Shown here one piece after another: positions 8,967-16,213 of a stretch of DNA of 16,480 bases. A program made the position numbers and the translations under genes. Source of the stretch: Bacteroidota bacterium (lineage in GTDB: Bacteria > Bacteroidota > Ignavibacteria > Ignavibacteriales > Ignavibacteriaceae); assembly GCA_021796135.1 (NCBI GenBank), contig JAJYOQ010000034.1, forward strand, positions 1 through 16,480. The letters run 5' to 3'. The stretch's first letter is position 1; every line of letters begins with the position of its first letter. The notes beneath the pieces are model-generated. The model saw only the letters and a program-made list of their open reading frames with translations, made no database searches and had not been told where the DNA came from.

Positions 8967-10112
8967 TTAATAATAAAAATGAAACTGCAGTAAAGCTGCA
9001 TCTTGCTTTGGGGTGGGCAGACCGGGCTGTGCATTCTGGATCTGGAATCTATATTCGGGAGAAATTTCAATAAAACTATAAGGATAGAAACTACACCCAA
9101 GCACTAATCTACGGACAGAATCATTGTTTAAGTTAGTATTAGGATTAAAAAGATCATACCGGGCAAATGCTTCTAATCCTTTTGTTATGGTATACGAAGC
9201 TTCTAACATTTGTGCACTGGAATTTGTGCCAGTTGAAATATAATCCTTTGCTATATCGTATTCGCCTATTAAAGTAAAGTCATTAAATCCAAAACCTAGA
9301 AATCCGCCATACATATTAACTTTATGTTCGGAAGGTACTAAAGTATATATCAGCGGTCCCTGAAAATTTGAGAATGAACCACCAAACATCAATGCTAATT
9401 TATTTGCAACGACAGGAGTAAATCTTACTGAAGCTGTGTAAGTGGGATCGCTTTGAAAGTTTAAAGAAATCGGGCTTCCTACACTTGCAGTAAAAATTCC
9501 AAAATCAGAAATGTTATATCCAAGTTCCACTCCTGTTACACTATATCGAGGGTCAAATATTAATCCCTGTCTTTGGTTTGTGGTAAATAAATATCCGAGA
9601 TCTCCGCCCCTTGTATATGCTGTATGATCGTCTAGTAGAACTCCATAATCAGGAACAAATGATCCAGCTTTAATATAGCTGTCATTCGGTAGAATGTGAG
9701 CAATAGCAAATCCTATCCAGGTTGCGTTAACGAAATCATAATTTGAATAAAGATCAATTTTATCTAAAACTTTAACATTAATATAAAAAGAACCCTGCAT
9801 TTTTTGAAAAGATGTTTTACCTAACTGTTGAGAATAGATATATTGACTTCTATAATCTACGCCCATTTGAATGTTTTGTCCTATGAAAGGACTCATAGTT
9901 AAATCCTTATCTTTTTGAGTAGGAGAAACAAGCGGTAAAACTCTTAATCCATAATGCCAGCCGCCATGAGTTCTCATTCCACCGCCATCAGGGTCTATAT
10001 GGCAATCTGCGCAGCTAGCTCCCATTCGTAAAGCAAATCTAGGTAAACCATAACTCACACTGGTGATCAATGATATTATAAAAATGAATATTCCAATATT
10101 TAAGATTTTCAT
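8967..10112 (-). CDS. Predicted outer-membrane beta-barrel with an N-terminal c-type heme motif (CADCH)
   Basis: The 381-residue product has a signal peptide (about 1-22, ending SVSYG) followed at once by GLPRFALRMGASCADCHIDP. CADCH (C34, C37, H38) is a standard covalent heme c attachment site. GGGMRTHGGWHYG (43-55) offers H49 or H53 as a possible second iron ligand. From about residue 75 to the end the chain is a series of amphipathic strands alternating aromatic, glycine and polar residues. It closes with FHFYY, an aromatic C-terminus like a beta-barrel assembly signal. The arrangement suggests an outer-membrane protein with one heme at its periplasmic N-terminus, perhaps in electron transfer or as a sensor or porin. 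I recall similar RFA...CxxCH proteins in Bacteroidota and Ignavibacteria but know of no assigned function. GGAAAG precedes the ATG. The gene stands alone with its own terminator. Confidence 0.82.
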   Translation of the reverse strand: MKILNIGIFIFIISLITSVSYGLPRFALRMGASCADCHIDPDGGGMRTHGGWHYGLRVLPLVSPTQKDKDLTMSPFIGQNIQMGVDYRSQYIYSQQLGKTSFQKMQGSFYINVKVLDKIDLYSNYDFVNATWIGFAIAHILPNDSYIKAGSFVPDYGVLLDDHTAYTRGGDLGYLFTTNQRQGLIFDPRYSVTGVELGYNISDFGIFTASVGSPISLNFQSDPTYTASVRFTPVVANKLALMFGGSFSNFQGPLIYTLVPSEHKVNMYGGFLGFGFNDFTLIGEYDIAKDYISTGTNSSAQMLEASYTITKGLEAFARYDLFNPNTNLNNDSVRRLVLGCSFYPYSFIEISPEYRFQIQNAQPGLPTPKQDAALLQFHFYY

Positions 10113-10224
10113 TTTTTCTTTCCATATTATTTCAACTTAATTTATTAATCAAAATAAAAGTAATTGGACAATTTTCAAAATTCTTAATAGGAATGTGTCT
10201 CAAAGCATTTAATATTAAAGATTG

Positions 10225-10253
10225 TTTGAGTTACTGTCAATTATTTAGAATTG
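10225..10253 (+). promoter_or_regulatory. Candidate promoter for dxr-rseP
   Basis: TTTG (10225-10228), a 17-bp spacer and TAGAATTG (10246-10253; 7 of 8 matches counting the two free positions) resemble the Bacteroidota-type promoter. It would give a leader of about 40 nt before the dxr ATG at 10302. It lies in the 189-bp divergent gap between the heme-barrel gene and dxr, in which I see nothing else definite. Confidence 0.4.
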
Positions 10254-10301
10254 TTTCCAATAACATTCTTAATTACTTTTAATTCTTTATTTTTTATGAT
10301 T

Positions 10302-11444
10302 ATGAAGAAGATATTATTATTAGGTTCTACCGGTTCAATTGGGATTAACACATTAAATGTAATTAGAAATTTTCAGGGGAAATTTGAAATTGAAGCTCTT
10401 GCAATTAACTCACGGATTGACATTCTTGAGCCGCAAATTGAAGAATTTCATCCAAAATATGTAGTAGTTAAAGATGTGGATTCAGCAAACCGGTTAAAAG
10501 ATAAAATTGGGAATAAGTGTAAGATATTAACAGGGAAATCCGGTTTAGTTGAAATAGCAGCTCAATTGGATTATGATATCTTCATCGGCGCTATGGTCGG
10601 GTTCGATGGTCTTGCTCCCACTCTTGAAGCCGTTAAGCGCGGCAAGAGAATAGCTTTAGCAAATAAAGAAACTCTTGTAGTAGCGGGAGAACTTGTCACC
10701 AAATTATGTAAGAATTTTAATTCCGAGCTTATTCCGATTGATTCAGAGCATAGTGCGATTTATCAATGTTTAGAGGGAGAAGGTCCGGGAAGCATAGAAA
10801 AGTTAATTTTAACAGCATCAGGCGGGCCCTTTCGAAATAAGGATAAAAAATTATTTGAAACAATAACAGTCGAAGAAGCCCTTAATCATCCTAATTGGAA
10901 AATGGGAAATAAAATAACAATCGATTCAGCAACTTTAATGAATAAAGGATTAGAAATAATCGAAGCGCGTTGGCTTTTCGGAATTGATAGCGGCAAGATA
11001 GAAGCAGTAATTCATCCACAATCAATTATTCATTCTATGGTGCAATTTATCGATGGATCGGTAAAAGCTCAACTTGGGTTGCCTGATATGAAGATTCCCA
11101 TTCAATATGCACTTACATATCCGGAAAGACTAGAAAACAATCTTGACAGGATAGAATTCTCAAAAATTGGAAGTCTTTCTTTTTTTGAGCCTGATTTTGA
11201 AAAATTTGAATGTCTTAATTTGGCATATACTGCACTAAGTGAGGGCGGTACAGCTCCTTGCATACTTAATGCTGCCAATGAAGTTGCAGTTGATAAATTT
11301 TTAAATAAGAAAATTAAATTCACAGCAATACCTGCTTTAATAAATAGAGCTTTAGAAAAAATAGAAAATCACAAATCCCCAAGTCTGGAAACAATCTATG
11401 AATGCGACATGCAAACACGGAAATTTGTTTCAGGACTAAATTAA
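10302..11444 (+). CDS. dxr: 1-deoxy-D-xylulose 5-phosphate reductoisomerase (Dxr/IspC)
   Basis: The product catalyses the NADPH-dependent conversion of DXP to 2-C-methyl-D-erythritol 4-phosphate, the committed step of the non-mevalonate isoprenoid pathway, in the cytoplasm. From the chosen ATG it is 380 residues, the usual length. It shows the dinucleotide motif GSTGSIG (8-14), ANKETLV (120-126), DSEH (147-150, metal ligands D147 and E149), TASGGPF (171-177), HPNWKMG (196-202) and DSATLMNKGLE (208-218, E218 completing the metal site). The frame is open back to 10251, but that extension is unlike the family. ATG 10296 is a possible alternative two codons upstream; MKKILLLGSTG at 10302 is the canonical start. 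No clear Shine-Dalgarno sequence is present. rseP follows 18 bp later, a widely conserved pairing. Confidence 0.96.
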   Translation: MKKILLLGSTGSIGINTLNVIRNFQGKFEIEALAINSRIDILEPQIEEFHPKYVVVKDVDSANRLKDKIGNKCKILTGKSGLVEIAAQLDYDIFIGAMVGFDGLAPTLEAVKRGKRIALANKETLVVAGELVTKLCKNFNSELIPIDSEHSAIYQCLEGEGPGSIEKLILTASGGPFRNKDKKLFETITVEEALNHPNWKMGNKITIDSATLMNKGLEIIEARWLFGIDSGKIEAVIHPQSIIHSMVQFIDGSVKAQLGLPDMKIPIQYALTYPERLENNLDRIEFSKIGSLSFFEPDFEKFECLNLAYTALSEGGTAPCILNAANEVAVDKFLNKKIKFTAIPALINRALEKIENHKSPSLETIYECDMQTRKFVSGLN

Positions 11445-11462
11445 AAAGGAGTTTTTTCGTTT

Positions 11463-12818
11463 ATGGATTACGTTATTTATTTTGCTATTACTATAGGAAT
11501 TCTAGTTTTTATTCATGAATTCGGACATTTCGCCGCAGCCAAATTATTAGGTATGCATGCAGATGTATTTGCCATCGGTTTCGGTAAACGACTATTTGGC
11601 TGGAATAAAATAAATGGATTTACATTTGGAGATTTACCTGAAAATTTTGACGGGCAAGGTAATACAGACTATCGTTTATGCATTCTCCCGTTAGGCGGAT
11701 ACGTTAAAATTGCCGGTATGGTTGATGAAAGTTTCGATACTGATTTTGCTAATCAAGAGCCAAAACCTTATGAATTTAGAGTTCAACCAACTTGGAAAAA
11801 AATTATTGTTATTACTGCCGGCGTAGCAATGAATTTAATCCTTGCTTTATCTGTTTTTTGGTGGTCTAATTTCTTTCATGGAAAAGAAATAACCAAGACT
11901 ACCTCAATTGGATATGTTATACCTAATAGTAAAGCGGATTCTTTAGGATTTAAGGAACACGATAAAATTCTAGCTATAAACAATTCCCCAATTGAAAACT
12001 GGGATGATGTTAAGTCAGATATTCTTATAAAATATCTTGGTCAAAATATTAGGGTTAAAATATTAAGAGGAGGTTTAACCGAAGATATAAATATTAGAAA
12101 ATCAGAATTGACAGATGCCGGAAATAAAGAATTCTTTTTAAGACCCGACGGTATTAAACCCGGAGTTGTCCAGGTTCTGCCAAATTCACCAGCTAAAAAA
12201 GCGGGCATAAAAGAAGGTGATATTTTTATTTCAATTAATAATGAACCGATATATTCAAGCGCTGAGGTAACTCAAATTATCTCAAGTCATAAAGGGATAA
12301 CCATTCCGATTGATGTGCAAAGAGATAAGGATACGCTTAACTTATCAGTCACTCCCGGATCAAACGGCATGATCGGTATTGGATTGGGTGATTTATTTAC
12401 CGGTCCTGTTGAAATAAAAACTTATGGTTTTTTTGCATCTTTTTACCACGGCGGCAAAGATATAATAAGCTATACTGAATTGACTTTTCAAATGATAGGA
12501 AAAGTTTTTACCGGCAAAGTAGCATTTGGAAAAGTATTTGGAGGCCCGATTAAAATCGCTGAATTTGCAGTTAAATCTGCCGATAATGGAATCCTTAGTT
12601 TTATATATTTTCTTGCTTTTTTAAGCTTGAGTCTTGCAATTATAAACATTTTCCCATTCCCTGCATTAGACGGAGGACATTTAGTAATAATTGTCATTGA
12701 GGGAATTATTAAAAAAGAAATCCCGATAAAGGTAAAGGTCGCTATTCAAAATGCAGGATTTGTTATACTTTTACTTTTGATGGCTTTTATAATTTATAAC
12801 GATATAATGAATCTTTAA
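11463..12818 (+). CDS. rseP: Site-2 intramembrane zinc metalloprotease RseP
   Basis: The 451-residue inner-membrane protease carries the zinc motif HEFGH (18-22) in the first membrane helix and FPALDGGH (399-406, D403 the third ligand) in a C-terminal helix. PLGGYVKIAG (76-85) is the conserved reentrant hairpin. Further membrane segments are at about 113-135, 378-397 and 430-446. Two PDZ domains sit between them, about 145-205 and 230-300, the second with SPAKKAGIKEGD. Relatives cut anti-sigma factors and signal peptide remnants within the membrane. Compared with E. coli-type RseP, there appear to be about 16 additional residues before the PLGGYVK hairpin (about 51-66). The ATG follows AAAAAGGAG with good spacing, 18 bp after dxr, so the two are likely co-transcribed. 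Confidence 0.95.
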   Translation: MDYVIYFAITIGILVFIHEFGHFAAAKLLGMHADVFAIGFGKRLFGWNKINGFTFGDLPENFDGQGNTDYRLCILPLGGYVKIAGMVDESFDTDFANQEPKPYEFRVQPTWKKIIVITAGVAMNLILALSVFWWSNFFHGKEITKTTSIGYVIPNSKADSLGFKEHDKILAINNSPIENWDDVKSDILIKYLGQNIRVKILRGGLTEDINIRKSELTDAGNKEFFLRPDGIKPGVVQVLPNSPAKKAGIKEGDIFISINNEPIYSSAEVTQIISSHKGITIPIDVQRDKDTLNLSVTPGSNGMIGIGLGDLFTGPVEIKTYGFFASFYHGGKDIISYTELTFQMIGKVFTGKVAFGKVFGGPIKIAEFAVKSADNGILSFIYFLAFLSLSLAIINIFPFPALDGGHLVIIVIEGIIKKEIPIKVKVAIQNAGFVILLLLMAFIIYNDIMNL

Positions 12819-12893
12819 TTCATTCTTTTTCAAAGAATAATTGAATTCAAGGTCATTTAATTTTATTTTTACTTTTGTGTTATTTTATTTATT

Positions 12894-12904
12894 TAATTTT
12901 GGAG
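12894..12904 (+). promoter_or_regulatory. fbaB start region: GGAG ribosome binding site overlapping a -7-like box
   Basis: GGAG at 12901-12904 sits 5 nt before ATG 12910 and fixes the fbaB start. TAATTTTG (12894-12901) is a perfect match to the TAnnTTTG box, and TTTTG lies 16 bp upstream (12873-12877). If the box is used, the transcript would begin next to the ATG and omit the GGAG. The ribosome-binding reading is the safer one, with fbaB then read from further upstream, possibly from dxr-rseP. Confidence 0.4.
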
Positions 12905-12909
12905 TAATA

Positions 12910-13959
12910 ATGTTAAAGAAAATTCAAGAATTATTAGGAAATGAAGCCGAATCTCTATTAAATTATAAGGCAAAGTTTCCGAAAGAACAGCTGCATTTAC
13001 CTGGACCTGATTTTGTAGACAGAATCTTTGCCCAGAGTGATAGAAATATTAATGTGCTTAAAAATCTTCAATGGATTTTTATGAGCGGTCGATTATCTGG
13101 CACTGGTTATGTCTCGATACTTCCGGTTGATCAGGGCATTGAACATACAGCAGGTGCATCATTTGCACCAAATCCGCAATATTTTGATCCTGAAAATATT
13201 ATTAAACTTGCTATTGAAGGTGGCTGTAACGCAGTTGCCTCTACTTTAGGAGTATTAGGTATTTGTTCAAGAAAATATGCACATAAAATTCCATTCATAG
13301 TAAAATTGAATCATAATGAACTTTTAACATACCCGAATAAGTATGATCAAATTATGTTTGCAAATGTTGAACAAGCCTACGAAATGGGAGCAGCAGCAGT
13401 TGGTGCAACTATTTATTTCGGATCAGAAGAAAGTAACAGACAAATTATTGAAGTTAGTGAATCTTTCCACAGGGCTCATGAATTAGGATTGCCAACAGTA
13501 CTTTGGTGTTATCTGCGTAATGAAGCATTCAAGACAAAAGATAAAGATTATCATGTTGCTGCTGATCTAACTGGACAAGCAAATCATCTTGGTGTAACAA
13601 TTGAGGCAGATATTATTAAACAGAAATTGCCTGAATGTAACGGCGGTTTTGATGCTCTTAAATTCGGTAAAACAAGTAAAAAAGTTTATACTGAACTTTC
13701 AACGGAAAACCCGATTGATCTTACCCGATATCAAGTTATAAGCAACTATATGGGACGAGCAGGACTTATCAATAGCGGCGGAGCTTCAGGTGCTAATGAT
13801 TTTGAAGAGGCGGCTAAAACAGCAGTTATTAATAAGCGTGCTGGAGGAATGGGACTAATTTCAGGAAGAAAAGCCTTCCAACGTCCTATGGCAGAAGGTG
13901 TTAAGCTTCTTAATACTATCCAAGATGTTTATCTTGAAAAAGAAATAACAGTTGCTTAA
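12910..13959 (+). CDS. fbaB: Class I fructose-bisphosphate aldolase, DhnA/FbaB type
   Basis: The 349-residue cytoplasmic enzyme interconverts fructose 1,6-bisphosphate with DHAP and glyceraldehyde 3-phosphate, for glycolysis or gluconeogenesis. It aligns by eye along its full length with E. coli Fba[19 protein letters not shown] (69-86), [11 protein letters not shown] (165-175), [17 protein letters not shown] (215-231) and [19 protein letters not shown]. The Schiff-base lysine is expected at K237 in ADIIKQK. No metal-dependent class II motif is present. The reading frame is open back to a TTG at 12841, but the extension is a hydrophobic low-complexity stretch. ATG 12910 has GGAG ahead of it and matches the family start. 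A strong terminator follows. Confidence 0.96.
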   Translation: MLKKIQELLGNEAESLLNYKAKFPKEQLHLPGPDFVDRIFAQSDRNINVLKNLQWIFMSGRLSGTGYVSILPVDQGIEHTAGASFAPNPQYFDPENIIKLAIEGGCNAVASTLGVLGICSRKYAHKIPFIVKLNHNELLTYPNKYDQIMFANVEQAYEMGAAAVGATIYFGSEESNRQIIEVSESFHRAHELGLPTVLWCYLRNEAFKTKDKDYHVAADLTGQANHLGVTIEADIIKQKLPECNGGFDALKFGKTSKKVYTELSTENPIDLTRYQVISNYMGRAGLINSGGASGANDFEEAAKTAVINKRAGGMGLISGRKAFQRPMAEGVKLLNTIQDVYLEKEITVA

Positions 13960-13989
13960 TTATAATTAAGATTTCTCATTCTGAATCTT

Positions 13990-14023
13990 AACGCCTCGTT
14001 TATAAACGGGGCGTTATTGTTTT
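13990..14023 (+). terminator. Rho-independent terminator after fbaB
   Basis: AACGCCTCGTT (13990-14000) pairs with AACGGGGCGTT (14005-14015), an 11-bp stem with one T-G wobble and a TATA loop, followed by ATTGTTTT. A second inverted repeat, TTAAGATT/AATCTTAA (13966-13973 and 13984-13991), abuts and shares two bases with it. The pair sits 30 bp after the fbaB stop. Confidence 0.82.
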
Positions 14024-14044
14024 AAATAAAAACAAAAATTTTAG

Positions 14045-14521
14045 TTGAGTTATAAATTGAAAACAAATGCCATAAGAATTTTAGAAGCAAGTAATATTAT
14101 ATATTCAACCATCTCCTATGATGTAGATGAAAATGATTTAAGCGGTGAAACAGTAGCAAAAAAAATAAATGCATTACCCGAGACTTTATTCAAAACTCTC
14201 GTTACTTTAGGAGATAAGACAGGGATTACAATATTTTGTATACCTGTCATCTCTGAACTAAACTTAAAAAGGGGTGCAGCAATAAGCGGGAATAAGTACA
14301 TCGAAATGGTAAAAGTTAAAGATATATTTAATTTAACCGGATACATACGCGGCGGATGTTCTCCAATAGGTATGAAAAAAAAGTATCCTACTTTTATTGA
14401 AGAAACTGCCTTAATATTTGATCGTATATATGTAAGTGCCGGTATTAGAGGGATGCAGATTTATCTTTCGCCTCTTGACTTGCAAAAAATGACATCAGCC
14501 GAATTTGTTAATCTCATTTAA
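14045..14521 (+). CDS. ybaK: YbaK/EbsC-type Cys-tRNA(Pro) deacylase
   Basis: The product (158 residues from the first possible start) belongs to the YbaK branch of the prolyl-tRNA synthetase editing-domain family. Members hydrolyse cysteine mistakenly attached to tRNA-Pro. Signatures are KTNAIRILE near the start, YDVDENDLSGETVAKKI, a lysine-containing FKTLV, and TGYIRGGCSPIGMKKKYPT, the family's glycine-rich substrate loop. There is no ATG start: an in-frame TAG directly precedes TTG 14045. A second TTG at 14057 would begin at KTNAIRILE, as relatives usually do, with a weak GAG ahead of it. Which TTG is used cannot be decided here. The gene lies after the fbaB terminator and is probably transcribed separately. 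Confidence 0.92.
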   Translation: MSYKLKTNAIRILEASNIIYSTISYDVDENDLSGETVAKKINALPETLFKTLVTLGDKTGITIFCIPVISELNLKRGAAISGNKYIEMVKVKDIFNLTGYIRGGCSPIGMKKKYPTFIEETALIFDRIYVSAGIRGMQIYLSPLDLQKMTSAEFVNLI

Positions 14522-14562
14522 ACAAAAGATTATAAATAAACTGCCATAAACAACTCCTTTTT

Positions 14563-14588
14563 TTTGTAATCGGCATTTTATATATTTA
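14563..14588 (+). promoter_or_regulatory. Candidate promoter of the 54-residue gene
   Basis: TTTG (14563-14566) and TATATTTA (14581-14588), the latter one base off the TAnnTTTG box, lie ahead of the small gene. The spacer of 14 bp is shorter than usual, so only the -7 part is persuasive. It implies a leader of under 20 nt. Confidence 0.35.
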
Positions 14589-14612
14589 CAACCTTATTTA
14601 GTAGGAAAAAAA

Positions 14613-14777
14613 ATGGCAAAACAACAATCATTTGCTGATAAAGCAAAAGCAAAGAAGAAAACTGAAGGAATCAGCGTTAAATTGATTAAAACAGTTAAGA
14701 CTTCAAAAGGAAGTTACAAATTTAACGAGAGACTAGTAAAACTGGATGATATCAGCAAAGTTACTGATATAAAATAA
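14613..14777 (+). CDS. Small basic protein resembling DUF4295 (Bacteroidota ribosomal protein bL38 family)
   Basis: This 54-residue ORF reads MAKQQSFADKAKAKKK at its start and SVKLIKTVKTSKGSYKFNE in the middle. It is strongly lysine-rich and has no signal peptide or membrane segment. AGGA (14603-14606) lies 6 nt before the ATG. The pattern K-x-IK-x-VK-[ST]-x-K-x-x-Y-x-F-x-E-x-[ML]-V and the MAK start match what I recall of DUF4295, a short protein usually encoded near rpmB/rpmG in Bacteroidota. I recall this family being seen as a ribosomal protein (bL38) in a Flavobacterium ribosome structure. Here it is not next to ribosomal protein genes, so assignment rests on the sequence pattern alone. 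Reality as a gene is well supported; its identity is moderately supported. Confidence 0.7.
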   Translation: MAKQQSFADKAKAKKKTEGISVKLIKTVKTSKGSYKFNERLVKLDDISKVTDIK

Positions 14778-14855
14778 TCTATTGTAAAGTTATTTAAATT
14801 AGAATCAATCTTATAAGTATTAGATTATTGTTTCCGGAAGTAAATGTATTTTTTG

Positions 14856-14881
14856 ATTTCCCCATTTTAATTTGGGGAAAT
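14856..14881. terminator. Hairpin between convergent genes, possible terminator
   Basis: ATTTCCCCA (14856-14864) and TGGGGAAAT (14873-14881) form a perfect 9-bp stem with an 8-nt AT loop, located between the small plus-strand gene and the minus-strand ogt gene. Neither side has a convincing T run, so it is a weak candidate. The remainder of the 165-bp gap holds nothing I can name. Confidence 0.35.
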
Positions 14882-14942
14882 TTCTGATAAAATGTTCAGG
14901 ATTATATATTTTGAACAAAAAATTGTAATAAATATATAATAA

Positions 14943-15455
14943 TCAAAGTAATTTTAAACTTAAGTATCCTTCCATTTCAAGAAGTTTTTCTTTTATATCA
15001 ATACCGCCTGAATAGCCCCCTAATTTACCATTTGAATTTATTACTCTATGACAAGGAATAAGTATAGGTAAAGGGTTTTCACCGTTTGCTTTTCCGACAG
15101 CTCTCACAGCCTTTGCATTACCGATTAATTTTGCAAGGAGCATATAGCTAATAGTTTTCCCGTAAGGAATATTTAATAATTGATTCCACACTCTTTTTTG
15201 AAAGTCGGTGCCGTGGATATCTAATGGAACCGAAAAATATTTTCTTTTTCCGTTAAAATATTCGACAAGCTCATTGAAGACATTAAACATATACGGATCA
15301 TCAGAGTGCAAGGTTGTTATATTGATATGATTAGAAGGAGTTCTTTTACTGTCAAAAAATATTTTTCTTATTCCAATTTCTGATGAATATATATTAAATT
15401 GAATGCCGGAAATGGTGTGCTGAGCAAAAAACAAATTATCTTTTTCTTCAATCAT
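14943..15455 (-). CDS. ogt: Methylated-DNA--protein-cysteine methyltransferase (Ogt/MGMT)
   Basis: The 170-residue product is a suicide repair protein that moves the alkyl group from O6-alkylguanine to its own cysteine. The active site is ILIPCHRVI with C135 (PCHR at 134-137). The DNA-binding part has TDFQKRVWNQLLNIPYGKT (83-101), AVRAVGKANGENP (116-128, with R118 as the base-flipping arginine finger and N124) and GKLGGYSGG (143-151). The N-terminal 80 residues are the usual variable ribonuclease-H-like domain. Length is normal for a stand-alone Ogt with no Ada regulatory domain. It follows nfu by 75 bp with a hairpin between, so it may be transcribed partly by read-through. Confidence 0.95.
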   Translation of the reverse strand: MIEEKDNLFFAQHTISGIQFNIYSSEIGIRKIFFDSKRTPSNHINITTLHSDDPYMFNVFNELVEYFNGKRKYFSVPLDIHGTDFQKRVWNQLLNIPYGKTISYMLLAKLIGNAKAVRAVGKANGENPLPILIPCHRVINSNGKLGGYSGGIDIKEKLLEMEGYLSLKLL

Positions 15456-15503
15456 TGAAATAATTTCTTTTTTGGAAATTAATAAAAAAGATACTAATGA
15501 TAA

Positions 15504-15528
15504 ATTAAGACTTTAAATGAGTCTTAAT
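15504..15528 (-). terminator. Weak hairpin terminator after nfu
   Basis: On the minus strand ATTAAGACT (15528-15520) pairs with AGTCTTAAT (15512-15504) around a 7-nt loop, starting 2 bp after the nfu stop codon. It is AT-rich and followed only by TTATCATT, so termination may be partial, with read-through into ogt. Confidence 0.42.
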
Positions 15529-15530
15529 AA

Positions 15531-16073
15531 TTAAGCTGCTTCAACCTGTATAGCAGGATGGACATCTCTTTTAAGCAGACCTTCAATAGCCATTAAAGTG
15601 CCGCTAATTGAGGTCGGGCAACTACCGCATGCTCCCTGATAATGTATCTTAACTTTATAACCGTCAATCCCCAATACTTCAAGTCCGCCGCCGTCACCCG
15701 CTAATGCAGGTTTGACTCGTCTATCTAAAACTTCATTTATTTGAATTAATAGCTCATTATCATTGCTAAAAATGGGCTGAATCTCTTTTTCAGCCGGAAT
15801 TAATGATTCATTAAAAACATTAAGGAAGCTTATAAATGCTTTTTGTATTTGCCCCCAACTGGCTTGTTTTTCTTTTTCGATTGTAACGAACTTATCCATA
15901 TAAAATACAGAAACTATACCATTAATTGCGAATATATTCTTTGCAAACGGGTCATTTTCAGCTTCTTGATTATTATGAAATTGTCTTGTTTCAAAGTTCA
16001 ATAACTTTTTATTCATTACAAACTTTAACGCATGAGGATTTGGCGTTAATTCAACATCGGTTATATTTAACAT
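15531..16073 (-). CDS. nfu: Nfu-type iron-sulfur cluster carrier protein (Nfu_N plus NifU C-terminal domain)
   Basis: The 180-residue protein carries two domains. The N-terminal Nfu domain has the diagnostic ELTPNPHALKF (8-18) and continues through about residue 90 with FAINGIVSVFYMDKFVTIEK. The C-terminal NifU-like domain (about 104-180) has VKPALAGDGGGLEVLGID and GACGSCPTS with C149 and C152, which in dimers hold a 4Fe-4S cluster for delivery to apo-proteins. This is the NFU1-like architecture. The frame is open back to 16214, but ATG 16073 is chosen because GGAG lies 7 nt before it (reading GGAGAATAGTG) and MLNITDVELTPNP is the usual start of the domain. No other iron-sulfur assembly gene lies in the window. 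Confidence 0.95.
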   Translation of the reverse strand: MLNITDVELTPNPHALKFVMNKKLLNFETRQFHNNQEAENDPFAKNIFAINGIVSVFYMDKFVTIEKEKQASWGQIQKAFISFLNVFNESLIPAEKEIQPIFSNDNELLIQINEVLDRRVKPALAGDGGGLEVLGIDGYKVKIHYQGACGSCPTSISGTLMAIEGLLKRDVHPAIQVEAA

Positions 16074-16186
16074 CACTATTCTCCAAAAGATAATTGTAAA
16101 AATATTACAGAACTTCATGTGGTTCAAGGGAATTCCGAAACAATTTAATCTTAGTAGAAAATATACAGAAATATAAAACTTTATCT

Positions 16187-16194
16187 TATATTTG
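16187..16194 (+). promoter_or_regulatory. -7 box of the asparaginase promoter
   Basis: TATATTTG is a perfect match to the TAnnTTTG box and lies 19 nt before ATG 16214. No good -33 TTTG is present at the expected distance, and there is no Shine-Dalgarno sequence before the ATG. It sits in the 140-bp divergent gap with nfu. Confidence 0.45.
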
Positions 16195-16213
16195 AAACTA
16201 AAAAACATAAACA

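Noticed and set aside
12822..12850. ATTCTTT/AAAGAAT hairpin and the palindrome TTGAATTCAA between rseP and fbaB, considered as terminator or operator.
   Set aside because: Very AT-rich, no T run after the hairpin, and short palindromes are expected by chance in AT-rich intergenic DNA.
12841..12909. N-terminal extension of the aldolase from TTG 12841, which would look like a membrane segment.
   Set aside because: The stretch is low-complexity AT DNA, has no ribosome binding site, and the family start plus GGAG point to ATG 12910.
16074..16213. N-terminal extension of the Nfu protein back to 16213.
   Set aside because: The extension would run through the divergent promoter region and the GGAG site; the Nfu domain begins right at ATG 16073.
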